Notes: generated by a model from the sequence alone, not told the origin. A stretch of DNA of 64,000 bases from an uncultured Wohlfahrtiimonas sp. (GCA_947630895.1 CANRJJ010000003.1:1-64000), one strand, 5' to 3'; counted from the stretch's first letter, positions 37,519 to 46,177 are shown. Translations and numbers: made by a program.

Positions 37519-38280
37519 TTATTGAGCGTTTCTCATCGCTTCATCTGCGCCAGCTGAATCCCCACGAGCTTTACGAGCTGAGGAAATTACGCGCCAATTT
37601 TTATTCACAAGATCTTGGTTTCCTTTAGCAAAATCGATAGATTTTTTTGCTAATTGTTCAGATTGTTCGTGTTTACCTTGATGTAAACGAATCTGAGCTA
37701 AGTCATACCAAATGCTTGCATTATTTGGTTCTAATCTAACAGCTCTGTTCAATGCCGTTGCTGCTTTTTCAAGTTGATTTGCTTTAACTGCTGCGTTCGC
37801 TTCATCTAATAATGTTTGAACCGCGCCAGTTTGGTTTTGTGAAGCTTGATATGTACTGTTTGATTCAGCAGGTTCTGCTTGAGTTGCTTTGCCTGGAATC
37901 ATTGGTGCATTTGGAGCATACGTTGTTGCTGGTGGTGTATATGTTGTAGGTGCAGGTGTTGATTGAGTATTCTGGCTAGGGAATGAGCTTGAGAAATCAG
38001 AGGTATTACCTGTATTTACAGCTGCATTATTGCTCGATGGAAATTCGACAGGTTGATTTGAATAGCTAGGAAATTGAACTTGTCCTGTTGGTGCTGAATT
38101 ATAAGCATTGTTAGCACTTTGATTATTATACGAGCCATCATTTAATGGAATACCACTAGAAATAGGGCCTGTAGAATCAGATTGGTTTGCTAAAGGACGA
38201 ACTCTTGCACCACCATCAGTACGAGATGTACATCCGCTAATGACAAGAAGAGCTAATATTAGAAATGTTGTAGTTCTCAC
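37519..38280 (-). CDS. TPR-containing lipoprotein
   Basis: 253-aa envelope protein. Lipoprotein signal MRTTTFLILALLVISGC with lipidated Cys17, followed by Thr (outer-membrane sorting). Residues 20-150 are low complexity, rich in Ser, Asn, Gln, Pro and Thr. Residues 155-253 contain a TPR pair (LEKAATALNRAVRLEPNNAS and IWYDLAQIRLHQGKHEQSEQ). It lies directly downstream of mrcB on the same strand; this position suggests a peptidoglycan-synthesis accessory role comparable to CpoB/LpoB, but the latter have other folds, so it is only a hint. Confidence 0.85.
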   Translation of the reverse strand: MRTTTFLILALLVISGCTSRTDGGARVRPLANQSDSTGPISSGIPLNDGSYNNQSANNAYNSAPTGQVQFPSYSNQPVEFPSSNNAAVNTGNTSDFSSSFPSQNTQSTPAPTTYTPPATTYAPNAPMIPGKATQAEPAESNSTYQASQNQTGAVQTLLDEANAAVKANQLEKAATALNRAVRLEPNNASIWYDLAQIRLHQGKHEQSEQLAKKSIDFAKGNQDLVNKNWRVISSARKARGDSAGADEAMRNAQ

Positions 38281-38334
38281 TATGAATTATTCCCATATAA
38301 CGATATGTTGAAAGTTTGTTTAGACATAAAAGTC

Positions 38335-38395
38335 AGTGCAGCTAATTTAGCATAAAATCTATAAAACGAGTAGATTCATTCTTTAAAGCTGCACT
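38335..38395 (-). other. Nested inverted repeats between mrcB and the TPR lipoprotein gene
   Basis: A perfect 9-bp pair (AGTGCAGCT / AGCTGCACT) encloses a second 6-bp pair (AATCTA / TAGATT). Together they could form a two-stem RNA of about 60 bases in the mrcB-lipoprotein intergenic region. There is no T-run directly after it on the minus strand (GACTTTTATG), so a terminator is only weakly supported. Confidence 0.4.
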
Positions 38396-38408
38396 GTTTA
38401 ATTTTTAG

Positions 38409-40775
38409 TTACTGAAAGCCATCAAAATTAAAAGGTTCAAAAGGCTCATCAAAACCAAAATCGGTATCTGGCGGATAAAATTCACAATCCCCAGGATAGG
38501 TTGGTTGATAGCCTTTAATGAAGGGTAAAGAAACTATCTGAGTACCTGGACAAGCATAATTTGGCGGCGGTAATCCTGTAGACATATTAATGCGAACATT
38601 AACCACATCTTTAGGTGGAGTAATATCAATATCTTCTAAGATTAAATTACCCATTGCAGCTGCCCATAAAGGCAAGCCGCCTGCTGAACCGCCTACACGA
38701 CCGACAGGAGTATTATCATCCTTACCAACCCACGCAACTGCGGTACGATCGCCAGAGAAGCCAGCAAACCAGCTGTCACGATAGTTATTGGTCGTTCCTG
38801 TTTTACCAGCAATGCGAGTTTTTATGCCTGCTCTTCTGATTCCACCACCTGTTCCGGCATCAATAACATTCCGCATAGCCGTTGTGATTAAGAAATTAGG
38901 GCCTTGGAAAATCACTTGCTTTGGTTCTACAACATTTTGAGCCAAAACTGTACCGTCATTTTGTGTTACTTCACGGATTGATCTTAACGGAATGTAATAA
39001 CCATCATTTGCCATGGTGGAATACATTTGTGTTACATCAAATACTGTAATGTCTAAAGCACCCAGTAATGAAGCAGGTACAGCAGGGAAGTTGTATTCAT
39101 TTTGCTGTAAGCCAAGACGATAGAGAGTATCAATCACATTATCCACGCCAACATCTAAGCCTAAGCGAATTGTTGGAATGTTATAGGATTTAGTAATTGA
39201 AGTAATTAACGGAATCCAACCATGCAATTTACGGTCATAGTTATTTGGTGCCCATTTTTTACCACCAGAGTTCATTTCAAATGGTGTTTGGTCATCCAAT
39301 AATGTTGCCAATGAAAAACGTTGAGGTTCTTCTAAAGCGCGTAAATAGATAAATGGTTTAATCAATGAGCCAATTTGGCGTTTAGCACTTAAAGCACGGT
39401 TAAATCCTGCTTGGCGTACTTGACGATCACCTACCAACGCTTCAACTTCACCGGTATTATTTTGGCTGATGATAATCGCAGCTTGAATATTTTTAACATT
39501 GCGTGTTTTTTCAATGGCAGGCAATGTTTCAATCACTGCTTTTTCAGCATAAGTTTGCACGACAGGATCTAGTGTTGTGAAAACTTTTAAACCATCTCTC
39601 GTTAAGTCATCATTGGCATAAAGCTCTTTGATTTGTTTTGCAACCAGATCAATGAACGCAGGGTATTTAGTAATGCCTGAAGGTGCAGTTGGTAAAACAT
39701 CCAAAGGTTCTTTTTTCAAAACTTCTACTTCAGCTTCTGATAGAAGATTCTGACTAACCATAACATCTAAAACCAAGTTTCTACGATTCAATGCAGTTTT
39801 GGGATGATTTCTCGGGTTATATGCCGACGGGCTTGGGATGATTCCCACTAAAGTAGCAATGTTATTGATGCTCAATTCACTGACAGGTTTACCGAAAAAG
39901 AATTCGCTAGCTAAACCAAAACCATGAATAGCGCGCGAACCATCTTGTCCCAAATAAATTTCATTCATATAGGCTTCTAGAACATCATCTTTTGGATAGC
40001 GCCAATCAATGATAAGAGCATAGAACATCTCTTGAATTTTACGTTCGTAAGTTTGAGCTGGCGTTAAGAAATAGTTCTTAACTAGCTGTTGTGTCAATGT
40101 TGATCCACCTTGGACATTTTTACCCGCCTTAAGGTTTGCAACCATCGCACGCATAATCGCTTTAGGATTAACGCCCATATGATCGTAAAATTGACGATCT
40201 TCCATCGCAAGTAAAGTATCGACTAGCAATTGTGGGATTTCTTCACGTTTTAATAAGATACGATCTTCATTGTGAACAGGATAAATAGAAGCAATGTGTA
40301 AAGGTTCGACACGAATAATGCTGATGGATTCATTATCCTGACCTTTTAAATCAGTCACTTTATTTTTATCAATTGTGACTTGTATTTTTTGAGCAGGACT
40401 TAAGCCATCACTATAAGTAAACTCTTTCAAATAAATACTCACAGTATTTTCTTGATCTCGATATGTACCAGGCTGGTTCATATTGTTTGTTTTCTTATAG
40501 TTGAGCATTTGCAGCTCTAAAATCAAATCCTCTTTCTTGATTGGCTTATCAACATACAATTCTAAAGGACGAGCATAAACACGCGCTGGAATTGACCAAC
40601 TTCGATCTTCAAATTGCGTGCCTAATTCTTGATTAGTTTTGATTAAAAAGTAGAAGAAAATGGGGATCATTAAAAATGCGCCACCCACAATCATATAAAT
40701 GACAAGACGTAGAAAATAACGCAATGCTGCATTGATTCTAGATCCAAAAGTTCTTTTTTTTAGGGATAATTTCAT
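38409..40775 (-). CDS. mrcB: Penicillin-binding protein 1B (bifunctional class A PBP)
   Basis: Peptidoglycan glycosyltransferase-transpeptidase anchored in the inner membrane. Membrane segment at residues ~22-45. The UB2H region (~60-155) is PBP1B-like (WSIPARVYARPLELY). GT51 domain ~170-340 with catalytic Glu in MEDRQFYDHMG and GGSTLTQQLVKNYFL. Transpeptidase from ~420 with SLIKPF (active Ser), SYN and KTGTTNNYRDSWFAG. 788 aa (E. coli 844). The UB2H-like part would bind an LpoB-type activator; the neighbouring TPR lipoprotein is a candidate partner. Confidence 0.95.
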   Translation of the reverse strand: MKLSLKKRTFGSRINAALRYFLRLVIYMIVGGAFLMIPIFFYFLIKTNQELGTQFEDRSWSIPARVYARPLELYVDKPIKKEDLILELQMLNYKKTNNMNQPGTYRDQENTVSIYLKEFTYSDGLSPAQKIQVTIDKNKVTDLKGQDNESISIIRVEPLHIASIYPVHNEDRILLKREEIPQLLVDTLLAMEDRQFYDHMGVNPKAIMRAMVANLKAGKNVQGGSTLTQQLVKNYFLTPAQTYERKIQEMFYALIIDWRYPKDDVLEAYMNEIYLGQDGSRAIHGFGLASEFFFGKPVSELSINNIATLVGIIPSPSAYNPRNHPKTALNRRNLVLDVMVSQNLLSEAEVEVLKKEPLDVLPTAPSGITKYPAFIDLVAKQIKELYANDDLTRDGLKVFTTLDPVVQTYAEKAVIETLPAIEKTRNVKNIQAAIIISQNNTGEVEALVGDRQVRQAGFNRALSAKRQIGSLIKPFIYLRALEEPQRFSLATLLDDQTPFEMNSGGKKWAPNNYDRKLHGWIPLITSITKSYNIPTIRLGLDVGVDNVIDTLYRLGLQQNEYNFPAVPASLLGALDITVFDVTQMYSTMANDGYYIPLRSIREVTQNDGTVLAQNVVEPKQVIFQGPNFLITTAMRNVIDAGTGGGIRRAGIKTRIAGKTGTTNNYRDSWFAGFSGDRTAVAWVGKDDNTPVGRVGGSAGGLPLWAAAMGNLILEDIDITPPKDVVNVRINMSTGLPPPNYACPGTQIVSLPFIKGYQPTYPGDCEFYPPDTDFGFDEPFEPFNFDGFQ

Positions 40776-40822
40776 GATTACAATATGAGTTTGTTGAATT
40801 AGTTTTGCTCGGAATAATTGCT

Positions 40823-40831
40823 TGCTATACT
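40823..40831 (+). promoter_or_regulatory. Putative extended -10 promoter of corC
   Basis: TGC-TATACT matches an extended -10 element; TTGCTC lies upstream with a short 15-base spacer. It is about 100 bases before corC, leaving a long leader that ends in a weak Shine-Dalgarno (GAGGAAA) 15 bases before the ATG. Confidence 0.5.
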
Positions 40832-40930
40832 AGACTAGTTTAAAAAGAAAAGGGATTTAAAACTTTAACTTTTTAGAAAAAAGCATTTAAATTAGTATGA
40901 TTTTATCATTTTGAGGAAAAAATAAAAATT

Positions 40931-41791
40931 ATGTCAGACGATCCTTCGCCGAGCCGAAAGAGTTGGTTATCTCGATTTGGGTTAGAACGTAAAAACGTCA
41001 CGTTAAATAATTGGAACACTGAGTTATCTACATTGCAAAAAGCTGGAGAAATTGATCCAGGTGCGGTTGGCATGATTCGTTCAGTGTTGTCATCTCAAGA
41101 TCTCACGGTAAGAGATATTATGGTGCCAAGAGCGCACATGACTTTCATCGCAATTGATGATCCATTTAGTGAGTCATTGGAAAAGATCATTCAATCTGGT
41201 CATTCTCGTATTCCTGTATTGTGTGATGATCATGAAGAAGTGCAGGGTGTCTTACTGACTAAAGATCTATTAAAAATCATGCAAGATCCATCCATCGAAA
41301 TCGCTAGCTTATTAAGACATGTCGATTATGTACCTGAAGGTAAATATGTCATTGCACAGCTCAATGAATTTCGTGAGCGACATTCGCATTTAGCTTTGGT
41401 TGTGGATGAATATGGCGCGGTATCTGGTTTAATCACGATCGAAGATATATTAGAACAGATTGTTGGTGAAATTGATGATGAGCACGATGTATCAGAAGAA
41501 GAAACTAAGCCAGAAGTTGAGCAAGTAGATGAAAATCATTTCATCATCGATGGCAAAATTTCTTTGGAGGAGTTCAATCAACTCTTTGGTGCTAACTTTG
41601 ATAATGATGAAGTTGAAACGATGAGCGGCTTGGTTATGACAGAATTTGGCTTCCTACCAAACGTTAATGATGAAGTTGTCATCAACGATTATCAGTTTAA
41701 AGTTTTGCCTTATGATGGAAAAGTTTTGGATCGTTTAGAAGTTAAATTCAACGGTGGTCAAAAATTGATCAGCAATGCTGTTGACATCTAA
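40931..41791 (+). CDS. corC: CorC/HlyC-type CBS-domain protein (magnesium/cobalt efflux)
   Basis: Cytoplasmic 286-aa protein of the CorC group. N-terminal signature SSQDLTVRDIMVPRAHM, two CBS domains (~65-190, with SRIPVLCDD and LALVVDEYGAVSGLITIEDI), and a C-terminal CorC_HlyC domain (FIIDGKISLEEF...FKVLPYDGK). In E. coli the YbeX homologue lies with ybeY-ybeZ and lnt; neither is present here. The last codons, GTTGACATCTAA, also form the -35 box of the tRNA-Asn promoter. Confidence 0.93.
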   Translation: MSDDPSPSRKSWLSRFGLERKNVTLNNWNTELSTLQKAGEIDPGAVGMIRSVLSSQDLTVRDIMVPRAHMTFIAIDDPFSESLEKIIQSGHSRIPVLCDDHEEVQGVLLTKDLLKIMQDPSIEIASLLRHVDYVPEGKYVIAQLNEFRERHSHLALVVDEYGAVSGLITIEDILEQIVGEIDDEHDVSEEETKPEVEQVDENHFIIDGKISLEEFNQLFGANFDNDEVETMSGLVMTEFGFLPNVNDEVVINDYQFKVLPYDGKVLDRLEVKFNGGQKLISNAVDI

Positions 41792-41808
41792 TGTGAAGCC
41801 TATATAAT
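41781..41808 (+). promoter_or_regulatory. tRNA-Asn (copy 1) promoter, overlapping the corC stop
   Basis: TTGACA, 16 bases, TATAAT: both boxes are perfect consensus. The -35 (41781-41786) and the corC stop codon (41789-41791) overlap the same short stretch. The start site would be ~41815, a few bases before the mature tRNA. Confidence 0.9.
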
Positions 41809-41899
41809 GCAAATCCTTAATTCCTCGATAGCTCAGTTGGTAGTAGCACTTGACTGTTAATCAAGGGGTCCCTGGTTCGAGCCCAGGTCGAGGAGCCAA
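41801..41899 (+). repeat. Inverted repeat copy 1 (tRNA-Asn with -10 and leader)
   Basis: 99 bases that recur at 52487-52585 on the other strand with a single mismatch (base 41811, A against C). The match covers the -10, leader, tRNA and CCA; it extends less well into the terminators. Confidence 0.95.
41822..41898 (+). tRNA. tRNA-Asn (GTT), copy 1
   Basis: 77 bases including an encoded CCA. Acceptor stem TCCTCGA with TCGAGGA, D-arm AGCTCAGTTGGTAG, anticodon stem-loop CTTGA-CTGTTAA-TCAAG with anticodon GTT, and T-arm CCTGG-TTCGAGC-CCAGG. It lies between corC and ybgC with its own promoter and terminator. Confidence 0.98.
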
Positions 41900-41902
41900 A
41901 TT

Positions 41903-41932
41903 AAAAAACCTAGCCTAGCTAGGTTTTTTTTT
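41903..41932 (+). terminator. Terminator of tRNA-Asn copy 1
   Basis: Stem AAAACCTAGC against GCTAGGTTTT with a CTA loop, followed by nine Ts. It begins 4 bases after the CCA. Confidence 0.92.
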
Positions 41933-41977
41933 GCCTTAAAAAATATAAATGATGAATGAAAAAATTTACAATTCGAC

Positions 41978-41986
41978 TGTTATAAT
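41978..41986 (+). promoter_or_regulatory. Extended -10 promoter of the ybgC-tolQRA operon
   Basis: TGT-TATAAT (41978-41986) is a strong extended -10. No good -35 at the right distance. The expected start near 41993 gives a ~20-base leader to the ATG at 42012, which makes the second ATG at 42027 the more comfortable start. Confidence 0.65.
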
Positions 41987-42011
41987 GCGCCCTTTATTTG
42001 GCTAATATTAG

Positions 42012-42422
42012 ATGGAACATGATCTTATGGATGAACGAAATACAAGCTTTCGCTTACCGATTCGTGTTTATTACGAAGATACAGATGCAGGTGGTGTTGT
42101 TTACCACTCAACGTATTTGAACTTTATGGAGCGTGCCAGAACAGAATGGATGTTTGCGCGCGGTATCAATCTAAATAGCTATGCAGAAACAGAACGTAAA
42201 ATGTTTGTTGTGAAGAGCATTCAGGTTGATTACAAAAAGCCAGCTCATTTGTGCGATGATTTAATTGTAGAAACAAACATTCAAAAACTCACGGCAACTC
42301 GTGTTTATTTCGAACAGCTTATATATAGAGGCGATGAATTATTAGTGTCAGGTTTAGTAGAGCTTGTTTGCCTAGATACTGAAACTCGTCGTCCCATACC
42401 TTTACCCCCATTATTTTCATAG
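42012..42422 (+). CDS. ybgC: Acyl-CoA thioesterase YbgC, Tol-Pal associated
   Basis: Hot-dog-fold thioesterase, 136 aa, with the catalytic-Asp signature YYEDTDAGGVVYHSTYLNFMERARTE. The usual first gene of the tol operon, where it is followed by tolQ. Two ATGs are possible: the first (42012) has no Shine-Dalgarno; one five codons on (42027) has GGAA 8-10 bases upstream and matches the length of E. coli YbgC better. The CDS is certain, the start is not. Confidence 0.95.
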   Translation: MEHDLMDERNTSFRLPIRVYYEDTDAGGVVYHSTYLNFMERARTEWMFARGINLNSYAETERKMFVVKSIQVDYKKPAHLCDDLIVETNIQKLTATRVYFEQLIYRGDELLVSGLVELVCLDTETRRPIPLPPLFS

Positions 42423-42430
42423 GAAGAATC

Positions 42431-43141
42431 ATGAACTCACATTCACAGCTAAGTATTTGGTCATTAGTGCTTGAAGCCAATATCATTGTGCAATTTGTAA
42501 TGCTGTTACTTGTTTTGATGTTAATTTCAGTTGTCTTTATCGCTTGGAAAAAGTGGATATTGTTGAAATTAGCATTGAGTGATGCAAAGAAATTTGAAAG
42601 TAAATTCTGGTCAGGTACTGATATTCAAGAGCTATACAATGTTGCTAGCCAAAAGAAATATACAGAAGGCTTGGAATATATCTTTGTTTCAGGATTTCAT
42701 GAGTTTAACCGTTTGCGCACAACACCGATTTTTTCACCTGAATTTGTTGTGGAAAATGTTCGACGTGCGATGGAAGCAAGTGCTCAACGTGAAGAGAATG
42801 TTTTGCATAAATCATTGTCTTGGTTGGCAACGTCAGGTTCTGTAGCGCCTTACTTTGGTTTGTTTGGTACGGTAATTGGTGTAATGAACTCGTTTGTTGC
42901 ATTAGGTGCTGTGAAACAAGTTACTTTGGCGCAAGTTGCACCAGGGATTGCAGAAGCATTGATTGCGACAGCTTTAGGTTTGTTGGTGGCGATTCCTGCG
43001 GTGATGATTTACAACTCATTTGTGAATACGATTCAGAAAATTTCTGATCATTACGATGTATTCATTGAAGAGTTTGCAAATATTTTGGCGCGCCAATATG
43101 GGCAAATGCAATTACAACTTCGTCAAGATGGAGCGCAATAA
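42431..43141 (+). CDS. tolQ: TolQ, proton channel of the Tol-Pal system
   Basis: Inner-membrane protein of the ExbB/MotA/TolQ family, powering outer-membrane constriction at division. Three membrane helices: ~15-38, ~140-160 and ~175-200, with SGSVAPYFGLFGTVIGVMNSF in the second and third block. 236 aa. AGGAAG before ATG. Overlaps tolR by one base (TAATG). Confidence 0.96.
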   Translation: MNSHSQLSIWSLVLEANIIVQFVMLLLVLMLISVVFIAWKKWILLKLALSDAKKFESKFWSGTDIQELYNVASQKKYTEGLEYIFVSGFHEFNRLRTTPIFSPEFVVENVRRAMEASAQREENVLHKSLSWLATSGSVAPYFGLFGTVIGVMNSFVALGAVKQVTLAQVAPGIAEALIATALGLLVAIPAVMIYNSFVNTIQKISDHYDVFIEEFANILARQYGQMQLQLRQDGAQ

Positions 43142-43578
43142 TGCGTCGTTCACGTAGAAAAGGCGGTAAAGGCTTACAAGCCGAGATGAACATCGTTCCA
43201 TATGTGGATGTGATGTTCGTTTTGCTTACAATTTTCATGGTAACTGCGACAACTATTTCAGTTGGTATCGATGTTGATCCACCAAAAGCAGAGTCAAGTG
43301 CTGCTATTGCGGCAGAAACTGATGATGTGATGTTGGTGATTTCAATTAATGGTGCGGGAGAATTTTTCTTTAATCATGCAGATGACCCAAATAGCCCATT
43401 ACCAGCAGAAGATATTGTTGAGTTGGCTTCAAAAGTTTTTTCAGAAAATCCTAGTATTCAGGCTTTGGTAAAAGGTGATAAAGAGGCGCCTTATGGTAAA
43501 GTCATTGATGCTATGAGTTTATTGCAATCAGTAACACAGCAGAATGTTCAGTTAATGACTTCTCCTGCGGATGAGTAA
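43141..43578 (+). CDS. tolR: TolR
   Basis: ExbD/TolR family, one N-terminal membrane helix with the proton-relay Asp23 (YVDVMFVLLTIF), then a periplasmic domain with a C-terminal helix. 145 aa (E. coli 142). Next to tolQ and tolA. Confidence 0.96.
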   Translation: MRRSRRKGGKGLQAEMNIVPYVDVMFVLLTIFMVTATTISVGIDVDPPKAESSAAIAAETDDVMLVISINGAGEFFFNHADDPNSPLPAEDIVELASKVFSENPSIQALVKGDKEAPYGKVIDAMSLLQSVTQQNVQLMTSPADE

Positions 43579-43580
43579 AT

Positions 43581-44603
43581 ATGAATATACGTCCTAGATC
43601 ATTAATGGCCAATATTGTTAGCGGTACGATAACGTTTGTCATGCTGTTGGGATTGGCTTATTTTATTTATGAAAAGCAAGATTCATTCTCGTTGTTTTCA
43701 TCATCGGGTGATGTTCAATCTGATCAACCTGTCATGGCTAAGCCAATGAGCTCAGAGCGCATTGATGAAAAACAAGTTGAAAATGAAGTGAATCGCATTG
43801 CTGAAGAAAAACGCAAAGCGGAGGCTGAAAGAAAAGCAGCTGAAGATAAACGTAAAGCAGAGGCGGAAGCTAAGAGAAAGGCTGAAGAGGCTAAAAAACA
43901 AGCGGAAGCTGAAGCAAAACGTAAGGCTGAAGAAGCTCGTAAAAAAGCCGAAGCAGAAGCTGCTGAGAAAAAACGTTTAGATGAAATTGCGTTGAAGAAA
44001 AAGCAAGAAGAAGAGAAAAAGAAAAAGGATGAAGAGATTCGTCAGCAAAAAATAGCTGAAGAGAAAAAACAGCAAGAAGCGAAAGCGGCTGCTGATGCTA
44101 AAGCTAAGGCTGAAGCAGATCAAAAGGCTAAAGAAAAAGCTGCTGCTGATAAAAAAGCAGCGGAAGAAAGACGTAAAGCGGAAGAAGCTAAAAAAGCTGC
44201 CGATGCAAAGGCTAAGGCTGAAGCAGATGCCAAAGCGAAAGCGGCTGCGGATGCTAAGGCTAAAGCAGAAGCTGCAGAAAATGACAGAATTGCAAATGCA
44301 TATTTAAGCAATGGCAGTTTTGTCGGTGCAATGCAGCAGGCGCTTTATAATAACTGGTCGCCAGCGATTGGTTCTGAAGGCTTAACGGTTGTGATTGTTT
44401 TTTATGTTGATCAGCAAGGAAATATCACTAAAATAGATGATGCAAAATCTAAGTATAGTGGTTATCAACCCTTGGATGATTCAGTAAAAGCGGCAGTGAT
44501 GAAAACAAAGAGAATACAAATGCCTGATAATAAACATGCAATTAATAAATTAGTTAAAGAAGGGATTGCAGTTAGTTTTGATCCTAGAGATTTTAGTTAT
44601 TAA
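43581..44603 (+). CDS. tolA: TolA
   Basis: Inner-membrane protein spanning the periplasm to Pal. Membrane helix ~10-32, a long lysine-alanine-glutamate coil (residues ~70-235, KAEAEAKRKAEEA-type repeats), and a C-terminal TolA-III-like domain (~240-340) with AYLSNGSFVGAMQQALYNNW. 340 aa against 421 in E. coli, the shortening being in the coil. tolB and pal do not follow; they must be elsewhere or missing. Low-complexity coil gives false ORFs on other frames. Confidence 0.93.
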   Translation: MNIRPRSLMANIVSGTITFVMLLGLAYFIYEKQDSFSLFSSSGDVQSDQPVMAKPMSSERIDEKQVENEVNRIAEEKRKAEAERKAAEDKRKAEAEAKRKAEEAKKQAEAEAKRKAEEARKKAEAEAAEKKRLDEIALKKKQEEEKKKKDEEIRQQKIAEEKKQQEAKAAADAKAKAEADQKAKEKAAADKKAAEERRKAEEAKKAADAKAKAEADAKAKAAADAKAKAEAAENDRIANAYLSNGSFVGAMQQALYNNWSPAIGSEGLTVVIVFYVDQQGNITKIDDAKSKYSGYQPLDDSVKAAVMKTKRIQMPDNKHAINKLVKEGIAVSFDPRDFSY

Positions 44604-44620
44604 AATTTTTGACAACAAGG

Positions 44621-44649
44621 TTGTCGAATTAATGTAAACTTGCTATTTT
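44621..44649 (+). promoter_or_regulatory. Possible promoter of the outer-membrane efflux gene
   Basis: TTGTCG, 17 bases, then TGC-TATTTT (extended -10). The -35 falls in an AACAAG-centred small palindrome. Start site expected near 44656, before the hairpin at 44667. Confidence 0.45.
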
Positions 44650-44666
44650 ATTTTCGTCTCGTTATT

Positions 44667-44697
44667 ACCAAACATGGCAATAATATGCCATGTTGGT
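44667..44697 (+). other. Strong hairpin in the leader of the efflux gene
   Basis: ACC-A-AACATGGCA pairs with TGCCATGTTGGT with a single bulged A and a 6-base loop, twelve pairs in all. T-rich sequence (TTAAATTTT) follows. It could be a terminator for tolQRA or a leader structure of the next gene; it lies after the proposed promoter, so both are possible. Confidence 0.55.
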
Positions 44698-44727
44698 TTA
44701 AATTTTAACTTTGGAGTTAAAAACTTT

Positions 44728-46170
44728 ATGAAAAAATTACCTCTTTATGTGGTATTGGCAGCGGTTTTAAGTGCTTGTTCTTTGGCGCCAGATTATCAGC
44801 GTCCACCATTACCTGTTGAAAATAGCTTTCCAGGTGATCCAGCTAAGGTAGCTAATTTAAAAGTTAAAGCATCAGAAATAGGTTGGAAGCAATACTTTAA
44901 AGATCCACGATTACAAGAATATATTGCTGCAGCGCTAAGTAATAACAGAGAATTAAGAGTTGCGATGTTAAATGTTGAGCAAGCTCGCTTAGCATATGGC
45001 ATCACAATTAGTGATCGTTTACCAGGCATTAATGCACAAGGTGGTTATTCACACTCACGACAAGCAACTAATCCACAAACAGGATTGCCAAATTATTCAA
45101 AAGGCTATCAAGTTGCCGGCGGTATCTCATCGTTTGAATTAGATTTCTTTGGTAAATATGCATCGTTGAGTGATTCAGCTAAAGCATCATATTTAGCGAG
45201 TGTTGAGGGCCAAAAAAGTGCACATATTGCTTTAGTTGCTCAAGTGGCTCGAAGCTATATTCAATTGAAAGCAGCTGAAGAGCAGTTGAATTTAGCGCGC
45301 ATTACATCTAACACATATAATGATTCTTATCAGTTAGTGAAGCAGCAAGCTGAGGCAGGTATTGCTAATAACTTAGATTTGGCGCAAGCAGAAGCGCAAT
45401 TGTATTCATCTCGTGTTGCTGTAGCTACAGCTGAAAGAGCTGTATTGCAATTGAAAAATGCATTGAATTTAGTAGTGGGTGATACGATTCAGCCAACTGC
45501 AAAAGGTTATTCAATCAGCAGTCAAAAAATCCTAGGGAAATTACCAGCAGGTTTACCATCGGAAGTATTGTTAGCACATCCTGATGTTATGGCGGCTGAG
45601 TATCAATTAATGGCAGCAAATGCGAATATTGGTGCAGCTCGTGCAGCATTTTTTCCAAGCGTGAATTTAACCTCTACAGTGGGTTCTGTATCAGCGGAAT
45701 TCTCTGATTTGTTTGAAGGTCCAACACAAACTTGGAGTTTTGCACCATCGATTTCTATTCCAATTTTCAACTGGGGTAAAATCAAATCTAATTACGATAT
45801 TTCTGTAGTGCGTAAAGAATCAAGTATTGCTGCTTATGAAGGCGCGATTCAAAGTGCATTTATGAATGTTGCGAATGGTTTACAATCAGTTGGGCCATTA
45901 CAAAGACAGCTAAGTGCGCAGTTGAAACTTGTTTCAACAACTCAAGAAAGTTTGAGATTGGCTCAGTCATTGTATGATAATGGTATTGCAAGTTACTTGA
46001 ACGTATTGGATGCACAGCGTTCACATTTCCAAGCAAGAACAGGTTTGTTGAGCACTTATCAAGAGCAAATTTTGAATGGTATTTCACTCTATACAGCATT
46101 GGGTGGAGGCTTGTATGAAGACACAATTAGTGAGCCTGTTTCAGAGCCAATGTTTGCAGAAGCGAAATAG
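44728..46170 (+). CDS. NodT/OprM family outer-membrane efflux lipoprotein
   Basis: Outer-membrane channel of RND-type tripartite pumps. The lipoprotein signal (MKKLPLYVVLAAVLSAC, Cys17, followed by Ser) means the start is at 44728, not the track's 44674 (which sits in the hairpin). Two OEP repeats follow: ~60-260 and ~270-470, with FELDFFGKYASLSDSAKASY and VARSYIQLKAAEEQLNLA. 480 aa. No RND pump or membrane-fusion gene is next to it, so its partners are elsewhere. GGAG 11 bases upstream is a little far. Confidence 0.9.
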   Translation: MKKLPLYVVLAAVLSACSLAPDYQRPPLPVENSFPGDPAKVANLKVKASEIGWKQYFKDPRLQEYIAAALSNNRELRVAMLNVEQARLAYGITISDRLPGINAQGGYSHSRQATNPQTGLPNYSKGYQVAGGISSFELDFFGKYASLSDSAKASYLASVEGQKSAHIALVAQVARSYIQLKAAEEQLNLARITSNTYNDSYQLVKQQAEAGIANNLDLAQAEAQLYSSRVAVATAERAVLQLKNALNLVVGDTIQPTAKGYSISSQKILGKLPAGLPSEVLLAHPDVMAAEYQLMAANANIGAARAAFFPSVNLTSTVGSVSAEFSDLFEGPTQTWSFAPSISIPIFNWGKIKSNYDISVVRKESSIAAYEGAIQSAFMNVANGLQSVGPLQRQLSAQLKLVSTTQESLRLAQSLYDNGIASYLNVLDAQRSHFQARTGLLSTYQEQILNGISLYTALGGGLYEDTISEPVSEPMFAEAK

Positions 46171-46177
46171 GACTTAA

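Noticed and set aside
43798-44311. Extra ORFs in other frames of tolA (both strands)
   Set aside because: They come from the low-complexity Lys-Ala-Glu coil and are shadow frames.
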